Assembly: GCA_036852015.1 (NCBI GenBank)
Contig: JAANDG010000174.1
Coordinates: 62,001-126,000, forward strand
Direction of reading: 5' to 3'
Origin: Pelodera strongyloides
Lineage: Eukaryota; Nematoda; Chromadorea; Rhabditida; Rhabditidae
DNA: 64,000 bases
The notes below the pieces were generated by a model. The model did not search any database and was not told where the DNA came from. It worked only from the letters and a program-made list of their open reading frames with translations. Positions within the stretch are counted from its first letter, which is position 1. Each line of letters starts with the position of its first letter. The translations under genes were made by a program, and so were the position numbers. Below, piece by piece: positions 23,459 through 34,012 of this stretch.

Positions 23459-26237
23459 TAACAACGATCGATACGGCTTCGTTTATAGAACTTACGTTTA
23501 CTTTTTGCCGCTTTAGAATGTCGTCAGGGCATCTGATCAACAGCTCTATCAGAGTATCCAGCCTCACCGCTCGTAGTTTCGCCAATACTCTCATTTTCAG
23601 GTAGGAATGCCAGGACTCACTGTGCATTGAGGTCGAAAAGGGGGCAACTTCCTTGTTCACCGCGGACCTGGAACGGGTTAGTTTTAGATTAATTATATTA
23701 AGGGTCATTTTAGTTAGAAAAGAAAATAGGAAGCAATGTGTTACAATGACGAGACGTTAATTAGAAATTTTTCTGGAATACGACGACTAATGAGATGTAT
23801 ATGTGAATGCTCCCACCATTCGCTCAAACGGTGCGCATATTTCTTTGACAGATAATCTGCGAAGCACTCGTTTCCTGTACTCGCAATTAGATCCAATAAC
23901 GTCACAAAGTAGTTGCGCAATTGTTCCATGTCCGAGATCCTCACCAAAGTTTTGAACATCCGTTTGAACATTTTCCGATGTTCTTGCTGAAATTTGGAAT
24001 TGTTAATATGAATTATGAATAGTTGAGTTTTTATTCATACAAGCGTCCGCGCTAGCCCTACTGCCATTCCTTCATTTTTTCTAATTCCTTTACCTTAGGG
24101 ACATTCATTTTCTCATCCGTTCCTTTGGCTTGCATGCGTCTGCTCCAGGTTTGCAATAAGTGCCAGCGGCACAACAGCCTCTCCGTGAAGTCGACGTTTT
24201 CGCTGAACACAATGCTGTACGCATTGAAGAAAACGTGAGCATCGTCTCCCATTAAGAAGCGCGGACGAAACGACGGGTAGAGGACCTTCACAGCCTGTAA
24301 GTCTTTTGTACTTTTTTTAAAGATTGCATACTATTCATACATACTACTATTCTTATATTCTAAAGACAATTCAGACAACCGGAATCGATAATGATCTGTA
24401 TCTTTTGTAAATTTTACCTCAAAAAGGGGCAAAACGTCTCCCGTGGTCAAATTACTGGAAATGAGGTAGCCTCCTGGTACTCCTCTCCCCAAGTCATCAA
24501 TCACTAACAGAGTTGTTAATCTCAACGTATAGTTCGTAACATTGTATGTGTCATCGATGCAAACTCCACGATGCGAGTGCGATCGAATCATGTCAAGTTG
24601 GCTCGGAGTCACGATAACTAAAGGGAATTGCTTTAGTTTCTGCTCATGAGTTGTGAAGAAACAGAAAAAACTTGATCTCAGTAATATAATGCTCACTATT
24701 ATGTTATGTTGTATGCATTGCGAACTACATTTTAACATATCTTGAATTGTATCCGTAAAGTGCATTTCCTATCGGCTCACCGAGTTGGATAGAATCCTTT
24801 GCTTCTGAAATACGGCATAAGTGAATGCCGTCGTCTTCCCTGTTTTCCGCGACCCTCTTCAAAACACTTTGTATGTCCACTTTATCGCGACGCTCCTCCG
24901 GTGGCAAGTAGCGATCCTTTATCGAGCGAATGTCCTTAGGCGTCAGCCAGAAAAGACGGCTTTCCTCCGGCCAAGTTTCTTGTAAAGCACAGATGATCTT
25001 TTCAGCATCAAATCCACTCTGAAATGCATAGGATCTCGGCTTTCGACTTCGGCGACGACGGAGGATTCGACTTCAAAATATTTTCGCCTACATTTGGAAA
25101 GTTAGTGTATTTAATTTTTTGTTCTCCGCTATTTGCTATTTCTATTACTTTTACTTACCTTTAATTTGTTTACGATTAGATTTTCTTGTCCACTTGTTAA
25201 CTTCAGCTTCGCCGCATCGACATCATGTCCGAAGTGGCCCGTAGTCACCCTCACAGTTGTCTTGCCATCTTTTTCAATTAGCATCTAAATTGTTTCTGTA
25301 ATGCTCAATGTATCATGCTGCGCAACATAGACAATTCACATGACACGCACGAACCTTCACTTCACATCCACAAGCGAATTGAAATTACATACCTCCCCGC
25401 TCGCGGTGCACATCCATGTGCATTTTTTGGTTTGAAAACCAATTCGTTTCAGGTCGTTGTGGTTGTCATCGAGGTACTGTCTATTGCACACCAAATACTT
25501 CTTCACAGTACCATTCGTTCCTTCACTGCTCGACCGGATATTCAGTTGAGTTCGGTGAGTTTCAATCAGTCGTTGTATGAAGACCTTAAGCATATTGCTT
25601 AGTTAAAAGGAGCCATCTTTTGAAACGTAGGTTCGCCTCTATCTACCCATTTGCACTTATCAATTTGAAGATGGTAATGTTGTAGTGCAGCAGACGGTTA
25701 TTCCGCGGTGTTTGGATGTTTCACTGTATTATTTTTAAACAAATATAATCAGAGGTAGATTCGGTCGAAAATTCTTTTTGCACACGTTATGCGCCGAATT
25801 ATCTGTTAGACTTCATGTGACACAAGTACCAAACTTACTTTTGCATCTTCTTCAGTACTGAATTGTCTTTCCAGTACCGCTGGCTCACCATCCAAAACGT
25901 CAGAATGTGATTCGTGTGCATGGACTGCCATCACATACCGACTCGCAAATTCTTCACTGCACCCAACTACGATACATGCACACTTCACCGGAATTTTTTT
26001 TGGGTTACTCCCACCGTGGATCTTGGCAATGTGTCGCTCAAGTCCCTTCTGAGACCCGAATTTGAGAGGACAATCTCTACATTCATAGTGAGTCTCGAAC
26101 TTTGTTACTCTCTCCTTATTCCTCTGTGTTTTAATTTGTTCTTTTGACAACCCGTGTGTAAAAAATAAGTGCCCTGACATGCTAGTCTTCAGCATGACAC
26201 TATCACACATGGGGCACTTCTCCTTATTCTTATCCAT
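23459..26237 (-). CDS. MULE transposase with N-terminal zinc fingers
   Basis: Moves the surrounding element by cut-and-paste (family knowledge). Exons: 25839-26237 (ATG at 26237; C2H2-like fingers CPMCDS..H and CRDCPLKF..H), 25393-25584 (FLYWCH/WRKY-like, KRIGFQTKKCTWMCTA), 25159-25284 (TTGHFGHDVDAAKLKL), 24781-25018, 24418-24639, 24062-24294, ~23758-23985, ~23459-23662. MULE DDE residues are visible: GVCIDDTYN, then FLMGDDAHVFFNAY with LLCRWHLLQTW, then SMHSESWHSYLK. The first three introns join in phase. The joins 24781/24418 and 24062/23985 do not, so there may be small frameshifts or mis-set splice sites. Ends inside the element, upstream of the GC hairpin. Confidence 0.75.
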
Positions 26238-28596
26238 TTCCGACCTGTAATTATGAGCAGCAAAAGTGAGGCTGTATTTACACGGGATTTTACTCACTTC
26301 TTAGTTTTCAACCTCAAATACAACTGAATGCAACGTGCAATGCAACCAATAGAACAAAAAAAAAACACAGCGTTGTACGAAGTTTTATTTTCTTTTTTTT
26401 TAGGCAGATCATGGCTTCCTCGAAGACTGACGTGGCGGTGATGGCTGGTGCATTTAGAAACGTTCTACCCTTCCATACCGCTCGGCGCACCTAAAAAAAT
26501 CTTTGTCAATAAATGATTTTCCATTTTTTTCAATGTCAATTACGTCCGTTATGACGCATTTCAGCCTTCAAGTTTGTTATAGCGGGGAAACACAAAGAAA
26601 AGAAAAGAATTATAATGTCACTTTATTGTTTTGGCAACTACTGCGAAGGAAAATCGACAGCATGAGCAGTAGATGTAGAGAGCGCTGCAAGAGAAATGCA
26701 CACAAGCATTTCTAAGCTCAGAAAAACAACTATAGTTGGCTATCACGTTGAATAATAATTTGGTTTCGCCAGTTTAAATCTTAGACCGTGAAAACATAAC
26801 GCCAGAGGCCGGCTCATCAGTAAGATACCTCCAGAGATAAGATAGTTTCAATGTAGAGTGATATTTATAAAAAAAAAGATTAAAAGTGTTAAAAATGCTG
26901 CTTTTAATCACAAAATATAGGATAATAAGTTACTTGAAACTTAAAACTGCAAAATACAATTTTTTTTAAATATTTTAAATTCCCGCCCGATTGCCTGAGT
27001 TTGCAAACAAAAGTACGGTAAGTGTGCGGTCGGGCCGCGGTTAACCTCGTGCGGCCTCGATCACCTGCCCGAGTAAAATATTATTTGAATTTCGCGCCAA
27101 ATTGATGATCAGGGAAAAAGAGCGTACTGTACGTGCATGCACTTTCGCAGGCATTTTGCATATGTTGTGCATATTTTTGTATATATTTTTTCATTGCACA
27201 GTGTTATGTGCATCACAAAAACGTTTTGTTATCTTTTTTTTATTTGCTCGTCAATATCTTTTCTCTAAAACAGTTTCCTATGTTTTCTTTCTCATTCACA
27301 CGCGCGTGCGACCTTTTATACGCACTACAGTCGCCTCTTTTTCCGTGTAAAGCCTTTAAAATTAACAACATCATCATCCTGATCACGTTTTAGGAACCAG
27401 AGTGATGTGTCTGTTCGTCGTCCGTGGAGTATTTTCTACCCGAATCGCTGAGAATAAAAGGAATTAACCAAGGTCAGAACAATTGGACTGTTTTTGCGTT
27501 GCTCCTACCAACCTCCAGCCTGTAAAATGTAAAATTATATGTCACCACCATTATTAGCGGAGTTTAGGTATTAGAGTTATTTGTTTTGATAGTCAAATCA
27601 GTGGCAATGTTTTGCCTTTAACAAATTTTTTTCTGCTTTCATGCCATATATCTAAGTCTATTTTCAGTAAGAAAACGAGAACGAGGGCAAAATGTGAATA
27701 CCAAGAGTGGTGTGTGCTACAGGACAAAAATGAATAACGTCAGTCAGGTAATATTTTTTTCTTCAAACTGCGAATTGTGCTATCTTGCCCACTTCTTTAG
27801 AAGCCGGTGAGTTTTACGCTTCAAGCTTGTCCACTTACCGTTTGTATGATGATGTACACATAAACAAGCAAATAAGGCCAGGCCAGATTTAGACCAATCC
27901 ATTATTAGACTCTGTCTATGTATAACTTTACTTCATTGAAAATGCTCTAAAATATTAATTATCTGTCTATTTCATAGTATATTTTCAGCACCGTGTGATC
28001 AGTCTTCTTCAAGGCTTTTCATTCTTCGACCTTTACGCCAAGAAGAATAAGTCAAAAATCCACGTTATACGTTATGCTGTATTATTCTTGCATTACTGAA
28101 TGGAATAAATATTCACTACTTTTTTAATCACCGATTGTATTATTTGTTGAATTGTTGTACGTTTTGGAGTTGCGTGAGCGGACTCTCAGTGTGCCGATTA
28201 GAAATGGAGAACGATTAGGTTACAAAAAAATAGCATGCAAGTTGGCTCGTCATTTTTTTTGCATCTGTAAGAGGTCTCTATCGCAGTATACGCGGCGTTA
28301 CGTTAGGCGGACTTCATTTTTCCAGTTTTCTTAAGAAGCATCGTGGATATGTTTTAGAAGTATAAGGTTGTTCATGCAAGCTGCAAGTTTTAAACAGCAT
28401 TGAACGTTCAACTGAATAACGAAGAATTAAGACTATGCTCATGCTCGACGAAACTCGAAGAAAACATACAGAAGTTATGTGGCCTGTACGTATTATGTTC
28501 CGCCTATCCCGTGGCGTAATATCAAGACTACATTCTGGCTACGTTTCGCTTCACAATTTAAATTTCCAATTTTTCATTGTTTTAACTCATCTGCCG

Positions 28597-30225
28597 TAGA
28601 GCATTGCTTACACGATAATTTTGGTTCGCGATAAGATTTCACGATAAAACAGTTATCGTGCGTCAGGTTGCTGTTACACGATAAGAGAAAATTTATCCCT
28701 TTCGTGGGCGCGCGCCAGACGATAACGCGCACACGATAATTCTCATTATCGTGTTACAAGGGTGAGCGCGATAAGATAATTTTTTCTCTTCTCTCCAACT
28801 CGTCGCTTAGACGATAAGCGAAATTTTAATTATCTTATCGCATGGCTAAATTATTCACGATAAGATAAGTACTTATCTTATCGACAAAATATTTATCGAG
28901 AATTAAACGAAATTATAGGTAAATGAAGGGACATGCCCCATTATCTTAATTTTATTTTCGGCATATTCCCCCCTAAATGATGCGTTTATCACCGTAAAAG
29001 GACTGTAAGTTTATTTTTAAGCAAAACAATTTCTTCTTCTGTTTGTGGAACTAATGCTAAAAAAAGGGAAAAACTTAGTACTCCCCTTAAAGGGAATATG
29101 TAGGCACTCAAAATGAGCAAAACAACTGCGAAACTAGAGTTTCCACACCAGACATGAATTTAAGTAGGCGACTGAATATGTAAATTCGAATATTCTCATT
29201 TGCATGCAAATATGTCGCTGTTGCATGCTATATGCGGATATGCCGATGTATGCACACATATGCAAAATTTTTTGCTCCATCAGCACTGCCGTGTAAGCCA
29301 GGGGGTCAAGCAACGCGTTTACTATGGAAAAGGTGAACTTTGAAAATCATTTTCTTTTAAATGGGAAACTTTTAACAATTTTTGTTGTTGTTTCCTTAAT
29401 GAGGAACACACATTCTATTAATACAGCTTAACTTCAAAAAGGGCATACATATTCCCTTTAAAACAAAAGATATGCTTTGTTACATCAATAATGCAGGGAG
29501 GCGATTTGGATTAGTTAACAGCGTGAAAACGCAAAAAAATACAATATTGCCTGGATTTGAACCCTGGTCTTCTTACTGTCAAGCAAGCCAGTACCTACTG
29601 CGCTAAACATGCTTGAGGACATATTGGCGGCTGCCGAGGAAATGGCACTGTCCGCACTAGAACATAGAAACTTTCCCTAAAACCTACAGGCTAAGAAGAA
29701 TTTTCGGGGATTAAAGATAGAAGGATGAAATTTTACAGTTCCGATGTCCTAGGGGTCTGAAAAGTAGCTTTTTCTTAACTCAAAGTTTACTCGTGCCCTA
29801 ATTTGCCTATATAACGTATATTAACTATTGTGGAAGCACGCAAATGATTGCTACTTTCACTCCTCAGAAAATCTGAACAAAAAGCTTAATCTGTTATAAA
29901 ACACTAAAAATGGAAAAGTAGCGAAGATTGAACTAGGTCTATTTATTCACTTTTCGAAGCTCTTTCCAATGAACTAAATTAACACGTTTGAAATTTGCAA
30001 GGGTTTACCAGTAAATTGGTTACGATAACCAGGACTGCTTATCGTCAAGAAATTATTAGCTCTTCGCGCGAAATTTCTGTTCGCGCGAAGCGAAACCCAG
30101 CCACTTCGCGCGAAGAGGCGTCTTCTCCTTACACGATAAGAGGCAGTTCGCGCGCGCACTTCTCTCTTTCGTGACCCGCTTATCACGATAAAATTTTGAC
30201 CACTTATCGAGAATGCAAGGCTCTA
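28597..30225 (+). mobile_element. hAT-like non-autonomous element, left copy (1,629 bp)
   Basis: Ends TAGAGCATTGC… and …GCAAGGCTCTA form a short TIR. Left flank ATCTGCCG (28589-28596) has its 8-bp partner at the far end of the other copy (30471-30478, complement). Eight-bp duplications and TAGAG-type ends fit hAT elements. The first ~300 bp hold more than ten CGATAA/TTATCG words, like hAT subterminal repeats. No transposase frame. It contains a MITE at 29085-29463 and a tRNA-like stretch at about 29545-29612. Confidence 0.85.
29085..29463. repeat. MITE, CTTAAAGGGAATATGTAGGC ends, nested in the hAT-like element
   Basis: Starts CCTTAAAGGGAATATGTAGG and ends with GGGCATACATATTCCCTTTA. A mirror copy is at 31241-31619, within the inverted partner. 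A separate member is in a SET1 intron at 57901-58244. Confidence 0.8.
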
Positions 30226-30226
30226 C

Positions 30227-30478
30227 GTATGGACTTTCCTCTCCGTTTAAACAATGTGCCCATCCCAAAAGTTTCTGATTGTGTACGTGATCTCGGAGTC
30301 CTTTTTTCTCCCGATCTCAGCTTTAAACAGTCACGATCTCCTGCCCGAGTAAAATATTATTTGAATTTCGCGCCAAATTGATGATCAGGGAAATCGTTGT
30401 GGGACACAGCCTACTGTATGTGCATGCACTTTTCCATTTGTTGCGCACTTTTTTTTGGGTTCACCAAAGGCGGCAGAT
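30227..30478. other. Inverted spacer: LINE segment plus terminus of element X
   Basis: 30227-30327 reads on the plus strand as LINE RT (DFPLRLNNVPIPKVSDC, RDLGVLFSPDLSFK), whereas the rest of this LINE is on the minus strand. 30328-30470 is the X terminus. Both flanks carry the wrong half of each hAT target duplication, consistent with a flip of just this spacer. Confidence 0.85.
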
Positions 30479-32107
30479 TAGAGCCTTGCATTCTCGATAA
30501 GTGGTCAAAATTTTATCGTGATAAGCGGGTCACGAAAGAGAGAAGTGCGCGCGCGAACTGCCTCTTATCGTGTAAGGAGAAGACGCCTCTTCGCGCGAAG
30601 TGGCTGGGTTTCGCTTCGCGCGAACAGAAATTTCGCGCGAAGAGCTAATAATTTCTTGACGATAAGCAGTCCTGGTTATCGTAACCAATTTACTGGTAAA
30701 CCCTTGCAAATTTCAACGTGTTATTAAGTTCATTGGAAAGAGCTTCGAAAAGTGAATAAATAGACCTAGTTCAATCTTCGCTACTTTTCCATTTTTAGTG
30801 TTTTATAACAGATTAAGCTTTTTGTTCAGATTTTCTGAGGAGTGAAAGTAGCAATCATTTGCGTGCTTCCACAATAGTTAATATACGTTATATAGGCAAA
30901 TTAGGGCACGAGTAAACTTTGAGTTAAGAAAAAGCTACTTTTCAGACCCCTAGGACATCGGAACTGTAAAATTTCATCCTTCTATCTTTAATCCCCGAAA
31001 ATTCTTCTTAGCCTGTAGGTTTTAGGGAAAGTTTCTATGTTCTAGTGCGGACAGTGCCATTTCCTCGGCAGCCGCCAATATGTCCTCAAGCATGTTTAGC
31101 GCAGTAGGTACTGGCTTGCTTGACAGTAAGAAGACCAGGGTTCAAATCCAGGCAATATTGTATTTTTTTGCGTTTTCACGCTGTTAACTAATCCAAATCG
31201 CCTCCCTGCATTATTGATGTAACAAAGCATATCTTTTGTTTTAAAGGGAATATGTATATGCCCTTTTTGAAGTTAAGCTGTATTAATAGAATGTGTGTTC
31301 CTCATTAAGGAAACAACAACAAAAATTGTTAAAAGTTTCCCATTTAAAAGAAAATGATTTTCAAAGTTCACCTTTTCCATAGTAAACGCGTTGCTTGACC
31401 CCTGGCTTACACGGCAGTGCTGATGGAGCAAAAAATTTTGCATATGTGTGCATACATCGGCATATCCGCATATAGCATGCAACAGCGACATATTTGCATG
31501 CAAAATGAGAATATTCGAATTTACATATTCAGTCGCCTACTTAAATTCATGTCTGGTGTGGAAACTCTAGTTTCGCAGTTGTTTTGCTCATTTTGAGTGC
31601 CTACATATTCCCTTTAAGGGGAGTACTAAGTTTTTCCCTTTTTTTAGCATTAGTTCCACAAACAGAAGAAGAAATTGTTTTGCTTAAAAATAAACTTACA
31701 GTCCTTTTACGGTGATAAACGCATCATTTAGGGGGGAATATGCCGAAAATAAAATTAAGATAATGGGGCATGTCCCTTCACTTACCTATAATTTCGTTTA
31801 ATTCTCGATAAATATTTTGTCGATAAGATAAGTACTTATCTTATCGTGAATAATTTAGCCATGCGATAAGATAATTAAAATTTCGCTTATCGTCTAAGCG
31901 ACGAGTTGGAGAGAAGAGAAAAAATTATCTTATCGCGCTCACCCTTGTAACACGATAATGAGAATTATCGTGTGCGCGTTATCGTCTGGCGCGCGCCCAC
32001 GAAAGGGATAAATTTTCTCTTATCGTGTAACAGCAACCTGACGCACGATAACTGTTTTATCGTGAAATCTTATCGCGAACCAAAATTATCGTGTAAGCAA
32101 TGCTCTA
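30479..32107 (-). mobile_element. hAT-like non-autonomous element, right copy (inverted, 1,629 bp)
   Basis: Exact-length inverted partner of 28597-30225. Its outer flank is GTCCATAG (32108-32115) within the LINE; the matching half, GTATGGAC, is at 30227-30234 beside the left copy. Sequence differences between the copies appear very few, which suggests recent insertion or gene conversion. Confidence 0.9.
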
Positions 32108-32995
32108 GTCCATAGAAGTACCGGTAGCTAGTCGCTGACATTTGGATTCAGAAATAGTCATCTTCCATTTCGTTGCCCAGTTAGCGATGTTAACAAGCTC
32201 TGATTTGAAATTATTGAAGGCAACGAAAGGTTCTGACTTCAACATAACACGAGAAATTTTCACATCGTCTGCATACATAACAATTGAACTATCACCGAGA
32301 GAACATTCGTCAATGTCATTAATATAAATTAAGAAAAGTAAAGGTCCTAAAACGCTACCTTGCGGAACGCCACTATGACAAGAATAAATATCAGATAAAG
32401 TACTACGATACCGAACCTGGAATGTACGATTAGACAAATAAGAACAAATCCAGTTGCACATGAGTTCAGAGACACCGTAATTTCTAAGCTTATGCAACAG
32501 GTAGCGATGATTTACAACGTCAAAAGCCTTAGCAAAATCAATGTATACACACTCTACTTGTTCATGAGATTCTTTCGCAGACAACCATTCATGTAAACAT
32601 AACAGAAGTTGTGAAGTTGTACTACGACCCTTAAGGAAACCATATTGATTTAAAGACAAGAAACCATTCAATTGCATGTGACAAGTAAGCCTAGATTTTA
32701 CAACTCACTCAAAGAGCTTACAAAATGATGATGTGAGAGAAATCGGGCGGTAATTTAAGATTGACGTCTTGGGTGGTTTTTTTTTTGATAATGGGGAGAC
32801 GAAAGCATGACGCCATTCCCTTGGAACCTCTCCCGTAAGAAATGATTTGTTAAAAAGTTTACAAAGCAACGGAATCAGTACAGACCTAAGTTGCAAAATA
32901 ACAAATAAGGAAATACCCTCAGGAGTAAGAGATTTCTTTGGGCTTAAATTCTTCATAGCATTCTCAACGGAACAAATAGTGAACAGTTCATCCTC
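32108..32995 (-). pseudogene. 5' part of the LINE reverse transcriptase
   Basis: Minus frames encode the RT fingers and palm: NYRPISLTSSFCKLFE, GFLKGRSTTSQLLL, YIDFAKAFDVVNHRYLL, GVPQGSVLGPLLFLIYIND, the catalytic VMYADDVK, and WKMTISESKCQR. A frame break near 32690 separates the first part from the rest. No endonuclease domain, so it is 5'-truncated at the MITE arm. The hAT-like element interrupts it at 32107. Confidence 0.9.
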
Positions 32996-33101
32996 AATTC
33001 ATACTGTATTTTTTGTTTTCTCCAAGCATTAGAAAGTTTCCAAAATGTCCATCCCGAACGAGGATTCGGCCGAGTTTCCTTTCGGAAAATCAATCCCGAA
33101 C
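32996..33101. repeat. Right arm of the palindromic MITE split by the LINE
   Basis: Reverse complement of 19455-19560 with a few substitutions: AATTCATACTGTATTTTTTG … TCAATCCCGAAC. It marks the outer right edge of the nested cluster. Confidence 0.8.
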
Positions 33102-33420
33102 AACCACTGGAAGATTTTGCCCCAAAATTGCCGCGATTTTGCCCCAAAAATGCCGGGGCACAAAAGCCGAGTTGCCGCGCGGCAATTTTGGGGCATTTCT
33201 GAGGCACGCATTTCTGCCATGCGGCAATTTTGGGGCATTTCTGAGGCACGCATTTCTGCCATGCGGCAATTTTGGGGCATTTCTGGGGCACGACTTCTGC
33301 CGTGCGGCACTTTTGGGGCACTTTTGGGGCAACGTTGCAAAACCGCGGCATTTTTGGGGCAACATGTTCCAGTGACCGCGCGCCCTGAAAAAATTGGGCA
33401 AAAATTTCCAACGAACAACC
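33102..33420. repeat. Tandem repeat, ~43-bp unit around GCGGCAATTTTGGGGCATTT
   Basis: Three close copies (about 33180, 33222 and 33265), each with TTCTGAGGCACGCATTTCTG-type segments, flanked by degenerate GGGGCA-rich units. The long frames on both strands here are products of the repeat. Confidence 0.8.
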
Positions 33421-33423
33421 AAG

Positions 33424-33561
33424 CATCCCTAATGACGAGTTTGCGGGAAAGGGCGTAATTTGGCGGGAACGGAAATTAGCCGGGCGTGTCCAAATTTTGC
33501 GCGTTTGCTGCGATTACAAAAACGCACGACTATGTCATGTATTCTAATTGCGATGTCTAAA
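33424..33561. repeat. Dispersed repeat, copy 1 (uninterrupted)
   Basis: Shares GGCGGGAACGGAAATTAGCC, TTTGCTGCGATTACAAAAAC and GTCATGTATTCTAATTGCGA in order with 38086-38400, where the last segment is displaced by an insertion of about 175 bp. The two copies thus show a filled and an empty site. Confidence 0.85.
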
Positions 33562-34012
33562 CACTAGTATATTTAAATCGCACCTTGCATTCAAGGTCCT
33601 CAGTTTGGGCAAATTCTTGGGGTTTAGCCACGACGGTTTGCCACCAATTTTGGAAGGTAGTGGGAACGCAGACGAAACAAATCCTCGGCAGCGATTTCAG
33701 TGCCGAATCCTAGATAGACTTCAGAGAGCGCGGGCCCGGGCAAAAGCTTCGGCTCGTTTCAGACCAGCCTACAATAAGAGGTCAAGCTCACACAACTGAC
33801 ACATTGATATTCATAACAATTACGAAGCGACGATTTTTGAAAGAAACCTCAAATATCCGGATTTACACTAAGCGATTAGTTTATAATTTTAATAATGCTC
33901 ATTTGCACGTAATGTGTCGGTATGCACTAAATGAAATAAGGTTCAAAAACTGGATGCTATCTAAGTGAAAAATCAAATCATCTAAATAAAAAGAAAGGCA
34001 TTTTTAACTTAC

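Larger units (their letters stand above)
21906..27057. mobile_element. Mutator-like (MULE) DNA transposon, 5.15 kb, possibly autonomous
   Basis: Terminal inverted repeats of about 90 bp begin AGGCCGCACGAGGTTAACCG at 21906 and mirror this at 27057. Target duplication CGATCTCCTG/CGATCACCTG (one mismatch) flanks it. The uninterrupted target is preserved at 30333-30342 in the other X terminus, proving insertion. It encodes a transposase on the minus strand (23.4-26.2 kb). Confidence 0.9.
21890..28596. mobile_element. TIR element 'X' (left part), split by the Mutator-like transposon
   Basis: Starts CAGTCACGATCTCCTG next to TTTAAAG of the LINE. The same first ~75 bp recurs at 30328, next to CTTTAAA of the LINE, in a segment that has been inverted. 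Put back, X has TIRs of at least 75 bp (CAGTCACGATCTCCTGCCCG…) and a 7-bp target duplication CTTTAAA. It is about 1.7 kb without its insertions. The stretch 27068-28588 is X interior with no supported gene. Confidence 0.7.

Noticed and set aside
29974..30727. Mirror-image 70-83-aa frames
   Set aside because: Same sequence read in the two inverted hAT-like copies; no conserved protein.
32953..33458. Four overlapping frames of 110-157 aa with repeated KCPKIAAWQ-like units
   Set aside because: Translation of the 43-bp tandem repeat; same length in several frames on both strands.
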